A DNA stretch of 64,000 nucleotides from Stropharia rugosoannulata (GCA_028532985.1 JANCIK010000005.1:2052501-2116500); one strand, 5' to 3'; shown: positions 11,536 to 23,617, numbered from the stretch's first letter. Made by a program: numbers and translations. The notes: a model not told the origin generated them from the letters alone.

Positions 11536-11801
11536 TTCAAAACCGCAAAGTCGAACCGGTGAATTCCAATAAAACCATACAAAACCAAAACTGTACACAG
11601 TTGAAAAATACAAAATGAACTAATAATAGGAAGTACAATGTAAGCTCTGCAAAGACCAATTTCACAGTGAAGTATAAAGAAGCGATATACTTATAAACAA
11701 CAAGAAGGCGTAGTTTGAGAGTGATTATACATTTAGCATTTGCCAGGTGAGATAACTGTCCATGGTTGTCACCGTAATTTGCAATACGCCCTTGTAATCA
11801 C

Positions 11802-13026
11802 TTAGTAAGGTTGAGGCCATGTTGGCAATCCCTGAAGCGCAGCATTCGTGGCCTCTTTGACACGTCGTTTACCCGCTACGTCGCTTGACTGGCGATACCC
11901 TTCGGAGACCTCCTTGATTTGGAAGGTTGATGCAGCAACAGAATCTAAAAGAATGCAATTCCTCAGGATCCTGGATCATGAAGGCCAGTAAGTTTTAATT
12001 ACCATAATTTTCTTCTGCCTGTTTCAAAAGCTGAGAACAAAAAGAAAAGGTAAACAATCAGCATCGCGTAGTGTAGACGACATATTGAATAATTATTGCC
12101 GACAAGCGCCCAGCTGAAACCAATTAAAGTGAGAATGAACGTACCCCTTGTATCCGGGATCCTTCCTGTTGTATCTGGGCAACATAGAATTGTCCATACG
12201 GCATACTCGCTTGCATCTGCTGTGCCAGCTCACCCACGCGTCGAGAGAGTTCACCTTTCCTTGCTTCCCAGGCGTTCATGAGCGTTTCGAAAGTGCCGAC
12301 GAGCTGCTTCCAAGCAAATTGGTCCCAAGCCTCAATCTCCGACTTGTGCGTGCGAATATAGTCTTTCGGGTGCGGGGTACCTGTAGCAGACAGCCCATAC
12401 GATCCTGCGGAATTGTTGCTCGGGAGCGTCGATATAGTATTAGAGGGTACCGCATTCTGCATTGAAGGCTGGCCATAATTATTGTAGCCACCCTGGTTAT
12501 GCTGCAAGCTACCAGTCGTATTGTCGCCAACCCCGCCTCCAAGTGCCTGCCCGAGGGATGAGTACGGATCAAACTGCGGAATATATCCCGGATTGTTCTG
12601 AAGCTGCTGCTGCGCAGGCGTATACGAAGTGGGACTTTGTTGCTGCTGTTGTTGCTGTCCTTGCAGATAACCATAGCTGGACCCGCTCACATGTGCTGCA
12701 AGCTGTTGACCGAAGGTGCTCGAGGGTTGGAAGGGAGCGGAGTGACTTGGGTAAAGCTGCTGGCCAGGAGGCTGAGGATAGGTAGCACCTCCCATAGCCA
12801 TCTGCTGCTGCAGTTGACCATATCCCATCTGAGGCTGTAGATACTGTTGCTGTTGCTGCTGCTGCTGCGAGTAATCAACCCCAGTCGCCGACCATGTTTG
12901 CTGAGGCTGCTGCTGTTGGGGCTGGGGAGGTGTCGATAAGTCAGGAAACCTTGAGATCGGATTTCCACCTGAGATAAATGGGTTGTTTGTCAAAGGAGGA
13001 CTCGCGGCGCCATAGCTGCTGTACAT
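11802..13026 (-). CDS. Gln/Pro-rich protein with conserved helical C-terminus, unknown function
   Basis: Three exons on the minus strand (13026-12145, 12030-12003, 11944-11802) join in frame to 350 residues. The middle exon is only 28 nt. The first 200 residues are low-complexity, with several poly-Gln runs and many Pro, Gly, Ser and Tyr. The last 110 residues are different: charged, helix-prone sequence beginning KDYIRTHKSEIEAWDQFAWK, with a regular FETLMNAWEARKGEL segment and a terminal QIKEVSEGYRQSSDVAGKRR stretch. That C-terminal block reads as a real conserved domain, since it is rebuilt only by splicing. I do not recognise a named family. A Gln-rich disordered arm plus a helical domain could suit an adaptor or nuclear factor, but no function is claimed. 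The start is the first ATG; a TTG seven codons upstream is ignored. Confidence 0.75.
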
Positions 13027-13408
13027 GGATGCGAGTGGTGGAAGCAATGGAAGAGAAAGACCGCCGCGTTACGATGTTACGACTTACAAACGCGTAATGA
13101 ATCTTATCCGACAGAGCCACTCCGGCTACCATCACGTGTGCCACGATTACTGCTCACTTGAAGTGGTAATATTGTACTGAGTGCAGTACACTTAGGTTAA
13201 ATATGTACATACGTACATTTACATTACATTACTGTAACAACAGTCCAGAACTGTAACTGTCCTCAAAATTGGATGAGTCGAAACCTAACAGATGTGGTGA
13301 TTCGCAGGAGGCTGGATATTGACAGGATGGAGTGAACATTTGAAGGGTTCCGTATTGTGAACTGATTATAATGATGCAAGAAAACTTGGAAACAGGAGAA
13401 GAAGCAGA
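13027..13408. other. Intergenic, promoter side of the Q-rich gene
   Basis: A gap of 382 bp between two minus-strand genes. It holds the likely promoter of the Q-rich gene and the 3' UTR of the membrane-protein gene. It includes an alternating TACAT-rich patch at about 13200-13250. No coding signal was seen. Confidence 0.45.
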
Positions 13409-14223
13409 TCAACGAGTTTTGGCGCGGTTACTCCGAGGGACGGGAATAAGTCCCAGCAATCCAAAGGTCAAGGCGTAGAAAGCGGAAACTAGTCGAAAGA
13501 AAATAATAATGATAATAGACTTATAAGACATATATTATGCGGCAATTGTAGTGAGACTAACCTCCTATAGTGCCTTTCACATAGCCTAGTGATGACCATT
13601 GACCAAGTGTGCTCACAGCCAGTAGCCAGCCAACGACAATAGATCCAGTTAGCACCTGAACAACAAATTTTCAGTGCCACTGCAGAAGTAGAAGCGGGTA
13701 ATCTCGTACAGGTATTACGGATGATAGTATTCCAGACTCTCTCCACGTCTGATACTAATAACATATCAGATTTAAGTGAAAATACGCATATCCAGAGGAT
13801 CATATAACTCACGTTGGGCTCTTCTCCAGTTATCCAAGGCATTAAGAGCACATAAAGAAACAAGGTGACTGTAGTGAAACCCAATCCCGATGCACCAAGG
13901 CCAGCGAGTCTGTACAGGACAGATTGATTTCAAAGCAGAGTAAGATACTAGCGCCAAAGAAACTCTGCAAGTGAGACTGACCGCGCCCAGGAGCCCCCAT
14001 TACCGTGCAGGATATTGTAAAAGTCATTCAGAGTTCCGAGGTAGTATGTGATGGCTGCACCAGGGAGGACGAGTTTCAGTTGCCTGACTGTGTGCTCTGT
14101 CCAAGGAACATGTCTGATTGTTTTCTGGCCAGTGGTGGGAGCGACACGCGTGTTTTTCGACCCTGAGGCAACTGGTGATGCCGAAGATCCAGTCGTGTGA
14201 GCGCTTATAGCGGTGCGTTGCAT
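13409..14223 (-). CDS. Small multi-pass membrane protein, unknown function, five exons
   Basis: Exons 14223-13982, 13909-13813, 13748-13710, 13655-13562 and 13488-13409 join in frame to 183 residues, all with GT-AG splices. After a polar N-terminal arm of about 50 residues there are four hydrophobic segments: LKLVLPGAAITYYLGTL, a long one around LGFTTVTLFLYVLLMPW, LTGSIVVGWLLAVSTLG, and FYALTFGLLGLIPVP. A short basic tail (RSNRAKTR) ends the protein. The conserved-looking loop EEPNTWRESGILSSVIP between segments 2 and 3 is rebuilt over a 39-nt exon. The pattern suggests an integral membrane protein of the endomembrane system. I cannot name the family. The clean five-exon reconstruction is strong evidence that the gene is real. 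Confidence 0.75.
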
Positions 14224-14971
14224 TTTGAGGAGAGTGAAGAAGGATGAACTGAGGTTCACGAATGTATGGGGTGGGGATGTTTCTTTGGAGAAATGAGCTC
14301 ACCTTCGAGCCTTTTATCACATGTAAATGCGTCTCTTCCACGTGCTGCCTCCCGCAGACCATGGCGCTAAAAATAGTTATTTGGGCTGAAGAGACTTTTG
14401 ACTGTAATATTTGTACTACTACCATGTCCACTGTCCAAAGGCAGCTATTAGAGTGCATCCGACGTTTCAGTAGTTAAATGTCATTATCTCCTTCCAAGAT
14501 TCAACTTGGCAATTACTTATTATTTGTGTAGACCTCGTAGTCGTTGATACCTTGCGTAGACCGCAACGATTTCAAACCCACTAAGCAAGTAGGTAAGTAG
14601 AGGTGCATGCTTGGAATTATTTCCCAATCAGCTTGGTCTCGTGTAGACTCGTGTAGACCGAGTGTGATGCCTCGATTAGTCTCGACCGCAAGCATTTACC
14701 CCACAAGAATTGCCTTGGGGTTCTGCTTGCCAAGCCTGTCCACTTTCAGTGAATCCTGGTCTGTCCTGGCGTACCCCAACCTCATTGAAGTCGGGCTCAA
14801 GGCGCACGCATGCTCATTGTTGCATGGTGCAATGGAATATCAGACTATATGATTATCATGGTACCCAATCATGCCACGATACTCAATGTGACGAGTTCTA
14901 TGAAATAGTAATTTGTATACACATGTAGCAAATTTGAGATACACAGAGATACAGTGATTTCCTTTCAGGTA
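14224..14971. other. Intergenic, no gene seen
   Basis: No exon series or domain motif was found. The middle (14640-14700) contains several short similar phrases around GTGTAGAC and CTCGACCGCAA, suggesting local duplication. The left end is the promoter of the membrane-protein gene; the right end is the 3' flank of the reductase gene. Confidence 0.4.
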
Positions 14972-16526
14972 TCACAGTTTTGCTTTGATGTTTGGTGCGC
15001 TGGAGACCTTGACCACTCTTGGATCGCTGTTAGTATCGCACACGAAGCAATGAAAAGGACAAGGACAAACAATTTCCCAGTATTACCGCCGTTAAATAGC
15101 ATGGGGAGGGCGACAGGTGCTTGTTCAATACCGCCTTCGACTATGTGGAACTTGCGCTTAATAGCACCAGTGCTTAACGCTTCCGATAACTCTTTAATTG
15201 CAATGGGATACTCAGAAACATAGTCAAAACTGCGGATGTATTAGTGGTTACAATATGTCTGTTCCAAAAGCACACATACACGATGAAGCCCTGAATCTTT
15301 GCTCGTTGAGATATCAAGTTCAGATAGCGCTGCAGGCCTTTTGGCTGAGATGCATCTGTCACGTCAAAGTTAGCTCCATGTGCCGTGAAGGAACAAATTG
15401 TGTGCTCACTGTAGGCTGAGATAGCACCTGTATCGTAATGATTATGTATGGTCAAACCAGATAATTTGATTCCCACATACCACACAGTACAATTCGCGCA
15501 TTTTTGTTCAATCGCGTCAACATGAAGTCCAACATGTCGCCTATTCTCGCACAATATAAAATCACATAACAAGAGGTGACGAAACGCCTCACCTCCAACG
15601 TTGTCGAAATAGACGTCAAGGTACCCGACATTTTTGAAGTCTTTGTGGAACGTCGGGCTTTTATAGTTAAATGCGCGGTCGACGCCTAATTCGGTTTCAA
15701 GCCATCGGCATTTATCGTCGCTTCCTGCAATAGCGTAGACCTTGGCTCCAGCTGCTTTACCCAGTTGACACACGACCGAGCCGACCGATCCTGCAGCCCC
15801 AGAGACAACCAAAGTTTCGCCACGCTTGAGTTCTCCAATTTTACTGAGACCCTGGGATGTGCAAAGCGTCAACCAAAAAACCCTCCAATGCTCCGCAATT
15901 TAAACGTACGAAGTAGGCAGTTAAGCCTTCAAATTTACTGTATGATTAGTGCGTGTAGTCATATCATCCCAGGAGACCTCCACACCTGAGCTGCCCAAGA
16001 CATTGAGGTAGTCAAGAGGCTCGACGCCTGGGAGAATGCTAAAGTACGGATTCAAAGGCAGCGAGAGATCAGTCACGCCTCTCACCATGAACTTGACTAC
16101 TACCATCCTTACTTGAGTTTCTCGAGGGTCTTGTCTGGCATGACTGCGTATTCCGTCATTCCTGCAGCAGCGCCGTACCATTAGCCGAGCAACGCAGAGA
16201 ATTGAGAGAAGTAGCCCACCCCAAGCCCCACTGACATAGTCTCCGACCTTGAACTTGCTCTCCGGTCCCGTTTCAATGACTACCCCCAGGCCTCCTGCAC
16301 GCATGACTTCCCCAATCTTCACGGGGGGTAGGTAGCTTCTAACATCGCGAATATAGCCACGCATGGCGGGATCCAGGCTGAGCCATGTACACTGAACAAG
16401 GGTTTGCTCTTTCCCCGGCTTCAAGCAGGACAGGGGCACTGTTTCCGTGCGGAACGTATCAGGTTCGATATCGCCCTCGGGACGGGAGTTGAGCACGACT
16501 CGTTTGAATTGGGTAGGTCTTGCCAT
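14972..16526 (-). CDS. MDR-family NADP-dependent oxidoreductase (alkenal/prostaglandin reductase type)
   Basis: Medium-chain reductases of this class (leukotriene B4 dehydrogenase, alkenal double-bond reductase) reduce activated C=C bonds with NADPH and need no zinc. About ten exons join into a protein of roughly 350 residues. It begins MARPTQFKRVVLNSRPEG and carries the substrate-side motif TWLSLDPAMRGYI. The segments GMTEYAVMPDKTL, PGVEPLDYLNVLGSSGLTAY, the nucleotide-binding GAAGSVGSVVCQLGKAAG, VGVDRAFNYKS-like sequence and the typical KPKGLQRYLNLISQRAKIQGFIV follow. The start at 16526 fits the family; a longer frame begins at 16589. The last exon probably follows a 44-nt intron (branch-like ACTAAC just before its AG), giving a VVKVSS-containing tail that ends at 14972. 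Without that splice the frame ends at 14965 with an untypical hydrophobic tail. Confidence 0.87.
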
Positions 16527-16929
16527 ATTTACTTCAACGTTGAAGGTATGATGGAGCTGTGATTCAACTAAGAAGGATTGCGAGGTCAACTGGCTCTATA
16601 TACTCAAATATATTTCATACTACTGAGCCTGTTAAATCAGAAGAAGCGCTTACCAAGGGCCCGGTATTCGGCAAGCAACTCGCCGAAATACGTTGTGCCA
16701 AGTTACAACGGAACTTTCCTGGACTTTCACTCAGTAGTGAATTCTCAATCTTCAATGTTGTATGCACATCGTGATCCACCACAGTCCCAGATTTAATCCT
16801 CACGATATAATTTGAATAGAGTACTTATACAGATACAAGAAAAACATCATTGAACATGTAATGACATTTCATTAACATGGTAACATTTGAAGTCAAAGAA
16901 AGAAACTTCCACATGTCATAACTATACGC
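16527..16929. other. Intergenic, promoter of the MDR gene
   Basis: A gap of 403 bp between two minus-strand genes. A TATATAGA-like box on the minus strand lies about 70-77 bp upstream of the MDR start (near 16596-16603). The left part is A/T-rich and probably holds the aquaporin 3' UTR. No coding signal was seen. Confidence 0.4.
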
Positions 16930-18338
16930 TTAAACTTGAGGCGCGTTTTCATACTGAGTGATGCTTTGCTTCTCGTTCGAGGCGTCGTCACGGTCATAAT
17001 TAGTAGGGGCTGCGTGCGCGTGACCCAATCTAGCGTGGCTTTGATGGTGATGGATTACTTTGAGACTATCAGGAGAAACAGCTAGAGCAGACACGATATA
17101 AATAAAATAGATCTCGGGTCTTGATAATCTCTGCTTACCAGCATCAGAATCCACGAAGAAGATTTCATAGAGAAATGCGGCAAAAATAGTGGCAGGGATG
17201 TTGACGAGCGCTGCGATCGCAGAGTAACTTGTGCCTTTAGCTAAATATAGCAGTCAAATAATGTCACTAAAAGTCTCAATATTATGTGCATACCATCCAT
17301 CCCCCAGATAGCCATGGCCGCCAGACGAGCTCCCACATCACGGGCGGCATTCAGGGAAACTGTTAAAGAAGAGAGGTGGTCAGAATATGTCATTCAGTTT
17401 AATGATGACGCTCACCTCCGGGAAGAGCAAAGCCCCAGATAGCAGCGGCACTGGGTAGCTCGTATCAGTTTAATGTCCTTACCAGAATGCATCTACTCAC
17501 TAGCCAAAGGAGATGACGAATGTTGCTACACTTGGGGTAATAAGGATATTTGAAGGGTCGAGGCAAGCCCAAATGATCAAGGCAAGGAGGGTACACTAAG
17601 GTAGTCACATTAGTTTCCATGAAAAATATAGCATATAACCAGTAAACGCACATTGACGAACTCGTTCATGAAAACGCGTGGGAGGGTCTGGGGAGCGAGA
17701 AGGTAGTTTCCGAAAGCGCCTGCAGGTCCGGTAGGCGTAAAGAGGGTCGCTTGGAGCGCACCAGCCATAGCAAGGCCATCTTCAGCAACGTCCAAAAAGG
17801 CCTTCCATTGAGAGTAGACAACGAGAGTCGCAATGAAAGCCCCTAGAATTTGCGCTACAATGTATCTTGCAGCCTTGCCAATAGGGAAGCCTTTGAAAAT
17901 GACCATTGTAATCGTAAGACAGGGATTAAAGTGCCCGCCCGAGGTGCTTGAGCAAACGGTAATTGCAAAGACGATACCAAACGCGTACGCCAATCCGACC
18001 TGTAGAATGCCTACAATACGCAATATGGGTGAGTAGGAGGTACGGCGAACAATACAAGAAACACGGACTTGATACCCCAACCTCTTTGATAATGTTTCCA
18101 AAGACCCATGCAACTTGGGAGCCTATGCCGAAATAAACGTAGAAAAAGACGCCCATCTGCGTTGATACGATGCCATGTCATCACAGGTAGTGAGAAGCAG
18201 ATTTGCATGTCAACTCACGGCCTCAGCGAAGCATTCCATCAGCCAGTGCACTTGCTTGCTGTTTCTCCTTCTTTCCCAAACCGTGAACAAGCCTGGACGC
18301 TTCCCGAGGTCGCGAACGTGAAGGAGGGGAGCTGGCAT
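16930..18338 (-). CDS. Aquaporin/aquaglyceroporin (MIP family)
   Basis: MIP channels pass water or small neutral solutes such as glycerol across membranes. About seven exons join to a protein with the usual six membrane spans and two half-helices. It starts MPAPLLHVRDLGKR, followed by a cytosolic WLMECFAEA lead into helix 1 (FFYVYFGIGSQVAWVFG). Loop B reads SGGHFNPCLTI, so the first NPA box is NPC. Loop E reads SLNAARDVGARL, so the second box is NAA. The last helix (NIPATIFAAFLYEIFF) is followed by a His-rich, polar C-terminal tail of about 70 residues. Divergent NPA boxes are common among fungal members, but selectivity cannot be inferred safely. A minus-strand TATA box at 18401-18406 lies 63 bp upstream of the start. 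The intron after NIIKE has two possible acceptors; the CTACAG one keeps frame. Confidence 0.9.
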
Positions 18339-18400
18339 CTGTCGAGGACTAGGTAATAGAGTGGATCGGAGTCAGGGAGTATGTTGTGGATCCCCCTAGA

Positions 18401-18406
18401 TTTATA
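18401..18406 (-). promoter_or_regulatory. TATA box of the aquaporin gene
   Basis: On the minus strand the sequence reads GGTATAAATC, about 63 bp upstream of the aquaporin start codon at 18338. It is a motif match at a typical distance. Confidence 0.45.
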
Positions 18407-20165
18407 CCCCAACCATACCCCAGCTTGGCTGGGACCTCTCATGTTATGGCAGTTTGATGGGAATCAATTTCTCCGCCGAGCGATAAATTCTAGCGAATCA
18501 AGGGTCGTGCCTGTTCGTCTGTTTAGATGAAAGCAGTCAAGATTGCAGGATGTATTTTTAGTGTGAGCGGGTGCTGTAAAAGAAGGTCACAGGTTATGTG
18601 GGGAAGCAGGGGCCACCAAATCCGGAACTTGCCCGAATCCTAAGAATGCATCATGTAAGTAACTTATCACAGTAATGAAGTCCAAGGTATCCGAGTGGAT
18701 GAGGACAGCGATGTAGCTACAGTATCGTCCTTCGCTTTGGTATCTCTTTACATTTTTTCCCATTGCCGATTCAAGTTGGCCTATCATTCGGAAGTTACGA
18801 CCTGACAAGTCTAGTGCTTCTTGAGAGATAATATATCACGTCTCCTTCAATAAGCGCTGGGCAAGCTAAAAGGAATCATGGTGAATATGTAGTTGCTATA
18901 CTTGGTAATCGTTTTCAAATTCAGAGCGTGAACTGACCTTGTCCAAGCTTGCCACATTGCAGTCATGCCCGTAATAGGCACGGTTTATTGCACCCGTATT
19001 TCATTACTTCCGACAGTGTGCCCATGCAAGGGCCAAATCGTTTAACTTTTCATACCATATACCAGCATGTACCAAGCCGTTCTATGGTCTTGCAGCCGCG
19101 TGATGATCAAATGACCTGGATTAATGATCGACGAGGAGACCTCCTTTCAGTATGACTGCCGTAAGGTCCTGTGTGGCTCTTCGTTACTTATTAGGGAATT
19201 GGTCGGTCAAGTCTGGCTGCACAGGAGGTAGCGTGAGGTATCAAGAGGTTATGATTACGGTTCACAATGCGGAGACTGGGGAGATGAGGAACCACTTAAC
19301 TAGCATAATGGATAAATGGATCATATAGGATGGTATACAAGTAAGCTATGGAGTACATACCATAAGGTCAAGAGCTTGAGTATCATGAACCAATGCTACG
19401 GATGACTAGAGGAGCGCCCATGAGAAAGCTACTGACGGATGCAAATTGCCACTTTGCGCACCTGGGAGTTCACATTACTCCAATGGAGGGAGAAGGCATC
19501 AGCACACAAGATTGATTAACTGGTTTATTCGAACGAGTGTTCATATCAATTAAGCTCGAATTGCATCCGCTAGTGTGATAACGCCGTTGTGATGTATTGA
19601 AATGCTTGTCAAGTTCAAAATAAATACGTTATCTGGAGTAGAGCTTGAAGTTCGAATTCTAATTTTGATAGTTAAGCTAAACGCGGGCTTAAAGAACACG
19701 GTCAATATTCATAGCCGGTAAGAAACTGAGCCTGGAGTAACGGCTCAAATACGTATCAATAATACAACAAAAGAGTCTGACATAGCTGCATGGAGTGTCC
19801 TGTATATGATAAGAGAAAAATTAACGGTCGAAATACTTTGAACGCGCATGCTATTGAATCGATCCTTTGCGGATTCTTAGAGTTGATACGAACTCGGGTA
19901 TACTTATGAGCAAAACTTGTGTTAGCGATAGCAAGAACCAACGAAGGGATAGCTACTCACTAAGTTTATGACCACACAAATATAGACATGGAACTGAAAC
20001 GATGTGCTTACCTCGGCGTGTGCATAGGTGTGATATTTATGACAAAACTTAACACGCCTGCAGCAGTGGAGCGTGAAGGATATAACGCAAAATAGCCTGA
20101 AAAAAACGGTTATATTCTCTAGGGAAGTTTGTATCTCCGCAATTCAAGTAAGAAGATAGAAGTAT
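18407..20165. other. Gene-poor stretch, 1.8 kb
   Basis: Open frames are all under about 80 codons, and neither strand gives a spliced series or a recognisable domain. The left end is the aquaporin promoter. The remainder could hold a non-coding RNA or decayed mobile DNA, but nothing in the bases supports a specific claim. Confidence 0.45.
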
Positions 20166-20514
20166 TCAAGGATCCTCATAGCCCTGGACTTGTCGTCTTG
20201 GCCGATTAGGTACTGCAAGAGAAGACGGGGTTGGTCACAGTTCTAATTGGACATGCTTAAGGAATTAACGTACTAGGGTAGGTTTGAGGAATCATCTCTG
20301 CTGGTCTATAACCGAGCCTTTCGCGCAGTGGCATTACAGTGACTGTCAAGAGTGGCCCAATAGACCCTATAACCACTGAATAGAAAATGACTGGATTTTC
20401 ATGGGCTTGTCGTTGCTGTGTTTCAATGAATAAATTTTGCGTTCATAAGGATATTAAATAAATTGCTACCAAATAGCGGTACGTTCTCCTGAATGGACCG
20501 GTCAAAGTAGACAT
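20166..20514 (-). CDS. NADH:ubiquinone oxidoreductase 9.5 kDa subunit (NUXM-type), complex I
   Basis: Three exons on the minus strand (20514-20470, 20415-20274, 20212-20166) join in frame to 77 residues. It is an accessory subunit of mitochondrial complex I found in fungi and plants. The core HENPVIFYSVVIGSIGPLL is a membrane span preceded by the family's HE(N/K)P motif. RERLGYRPAEMIPQTYP follows, and the protein ends PRRQVQGYEDP, matching the family's (Q/E)GY(E/D)DP terminus. Each exon is too short to be noticed alone. The gene is divergent from SART-1/Snu66 with 220 bp between start codons, so the two probably share a promoter region. The identification rests on the central motif and on the C-terminal ending. 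Confidence 0.85.
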
Positions 20515-20734
20515 CCTGGTTGAGGAAAGAGTAGGGAGCGGGACAGAAAGTTGGGACGGCGCAAGCTTCGGAACGAACTTACATAAGCTATTTCCTTTTT
20601 TAGCAATGCTGAACCTGTGTTCAACTTGCTGTTCTGCTCTCTCGATTCGCCACTACTTACGCCACAACGTGCCACATACTTGCTCATTGTTACCTGCTTG
20701 TTCTACCGCTCTATATCTTTATTATCTCATTGCA

Positions 20735-23617
20735 ATGGAGGAAAGCATCAGCTTAGAAGAGACGAACAAGATTCGTATTTCCCTCGGTCTGAAGCCTTTG
20801 ACGGACGACAATGCACCTGCAGGTGATAGTGATCAACAAGCAGAAAGGAATTACTCCCAACAACGCGAAAAAGAGGCTAAAGAACGAGATGCAAAGTAAT
20901 GGTCTTATCTTGTATGCCAGGGTTTCATAATACTTACACGTATTTGTATTTACAGGAAAATACAGGATAAAATAGCCAAGTAAGCATCTCTATTCTCTGT
21001 TATATGCATTGTTTCATGGATTGCTTTATCATCAAAGTGCTTAACAAATTGCTCAACGTATTCCTTCGACAGGGTGCGAAATCGGCGGGAATTGCAGGCA
21101 TCACTGAAAGGTGCAACTCTCGGTGACGCAGATGAGGACGTAGATGATACCTTAAAGTGGATCAAAAAGAGCAGAAAGGAAGAAAAAGAGTTAGCTAAGA
21201 AGAGACAGGAAGATTTTGCGCAAAGGGATAGTGAGTTACAACAGGATTATACTGAACGTAAGCGAATAAATTAATTCTTGAAGGTTCACGATGAGCTAAT
21301 CGTCTGTAACAAAGGTGATCTTGTTGGCCTCAAGGTCAGCCATGACTTCGACGAAATGGATGAAGGCGAAGCTCGTATACTCACCCTCAAAGATAGTAGA
21401 ATTCTCGATAATGAAGGTTTGCAGTTTCTATTATTGTGTAGAATCTCTTGCTAATGGCAGCTCAGAGGATGAATTGCAAAACGTGGAGATGGCTGAAGAG
21501 GATAGGAGAAAGCAGCGACAAGAACTCAAGATCAAGAAACGTGATTACACGGGATACGATGATGATGAATTTGCTGAGGGAAACCATGGGCTAATGAAGC
21601 GATCCGTGCTGGCCAAATACGACGAAGACATCGAGGGCTCCAAAACCACCGTAGGTCAAATCTTGTGATAAGTCAGGGTTGAGAATAACTTGAATATCGT
21701 AAACAGGAATTTAGGTTGGGAAGTTCAACTCTGTCCAGTAAAGCGAAAAAGGAAGAGGAGAGACAGCAGCTCGCTACGTCGCTCAACAAAACGCTTCTAA
21801 CTATTGATTATGCCAGTGAGTATTCGCATTTAGTCATACGCACCGTCTAATATAATCTTTTCAATTAATCCCAGAAAACATTACAAGCGCCGATTACATA
21901 CAGGAAGGTGATGTTGGATTTAAAAAGCCAAAAGTACGTCTAATCGCTTCCGGTTACAACCACTTTTTAATTTGGGGTTTTTCTTGGATATACAGGCCAA
22001 GAAAAAGCGTCCTAGCCGCCGAGTACCCGCTGAGGCCGAACTCAGGGATGACGTCATGGATACCGATGCCCCTGCTGTACCAATAGTCCGAGATTTAAAT
22101 GCTAACTTCGTTGACGACGACGAACTTCAAGCAGCTCTGGCGCGCTCCCGTCAGGCTAAACTGCGCAAAACCAAGAAACAGACACCGGAAGAACTGGCGA
22201 AAAAGAGTAAGCTTAGTTTATGATAATGGCTGTCGTCTTAACTCCTTACATCTATTTATTAGTCGCCGAGCAGCGAATCAAAGAAGAAGAGGCCGATAAA
22301 GAAGAGCTTGTTAAGAAGGAAGACCCGGATCATGAAGAGGGAGGCTTGACTTTTGATGAGACGTCAGAGTTCGTTCAGGCAGTGGGTAGTCATCCTATTG
22401 TTAGGGCTAAGCCAGAGCCAAAGGAGCCTACGATTCATCAATTGATAGAGCCAGTACGACCAAAGTCTGAGCTACGCGATTCCGTGGCTCCTGGTGATGT
22501 CGCTTTGGATGAATTAGAGGCTGGCGAGGTGCGTGTCAAAGACGAGGAAGACGACGACTACGACATGCATATGCTTGATGAAATCGAGCAAGCACTGAAA
22601 AGGACGGAAGAGGATGAACAGGCTGGTCTTACAGCAGGAGATGACGGAGTTGGTACATCTTCGGAACAAACATTCAGCACAGGTATGGCATCAACGCTAA
22701 ACATTCTCCGTCAGCAAGGCATCTTGGCCCAACCGTCCGCCGACCAATTGGATCGCGAAAGGACGCAACGCCAGCGAGACCTATGGTTGGCAGAACAACG
22801 CCGGCGCGTTGCTCAAAGGGAGCTCGAACGACTCCAGTCTCGCGGGGCAAATAAGGATCAAGCGCAAAGGGAATATGAAAACAGGCTTCGTGAATCCCAA
22901 GAAGCCAAAGAATCTATGGAAAGTTTCAAGAACTACAAACCCGACGTCAACATTGTGTATTACGATGAATTTGGTAGAACCCTTACTCCGAAGGAAGCTT
23001 GGAAAGCTCTGTCCCATAAATTCCATGGTAAAGGATCGGGAAAAATGAAGACCGAGAAACGATTAAAGCGAATCGCTGATGAGAAGAAGAAAGAAGCTAT
23101 GGCAAGTGGTGATACCCCTTTGAGCATGAACAGGGCGTTCCAAGCCAGGCAGGAGAAAACCGGTCAAGCCCACTTCGTCTTGTCCGTTGGAAATAGAGGG
23201 TAATATTTGTCTACTCGACAGGCGACGTAATCAACTAACATCTTGTTTAACAGGGCTGTCCCTCAAGCATCGGAATTTTTGGATGCGCAACCCCTTGCTA
23301 AAGGCAAAACAGAGAAGAACAAGAAGAAAAAGGAGAAAAAAATCAACCAACAAGCTGCGCAAGCTGGATTTATGACCGTTCCTGCGCCGCAGGTGCATAT
23401 GACTATGAACGGCACCCCAACAGCAGTATTGTCAGCGTCCTCTTCACCTGCTCCTAAAGCAGGATTCTCTCGAATATCGTCTGGATTTGCGGAAACCCCT
23501 ACGCAAAGTCAAAGTGGAACCCCTGTGCCTAGTGATCGTGTTAAGGTCGCATTTGGTCTGGGGAAGAGGAAGGCGGGAGATGAACCACAAGGCTCACCCC
23601 CTCAGAAAAGACGATAG
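20735..23617 (+). CDS. SNU66: SART-1/Snu66 family U4/U6.U5 tri-snRNP protein
   Basis: Snu66/SART-1 is a U4/U6.U5 tri-snRNP component needed for spliceosome activation in the nucleus. The protein starts MEESISLEETNKIRISLGLKPL, the conserved family N-terminus. About ten exons follow, many very short at the 5' end. Family markers in order: RRELQASLKGATLGDADEDVDDTLKW-type sequence (exon from 21074), VGLKVSHDFDEMDEGEARILTLKDS (about 21320-21415), KRDYTGYDDDEF, and NITSADYIQEGDVGFKKPK. The large exon from 22262 carries HMLDEIEQAL-like and TPKEAWKALSHKFHGKGSGK sequence, the family's best conserved C-terminal block. A short basic/Pro tail (LGKRKAGDEPQ) ends the protein after an intron at about 23201-23252. 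Charge-rich helices fit the known extended scaffold role. Confidence 0.92.
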
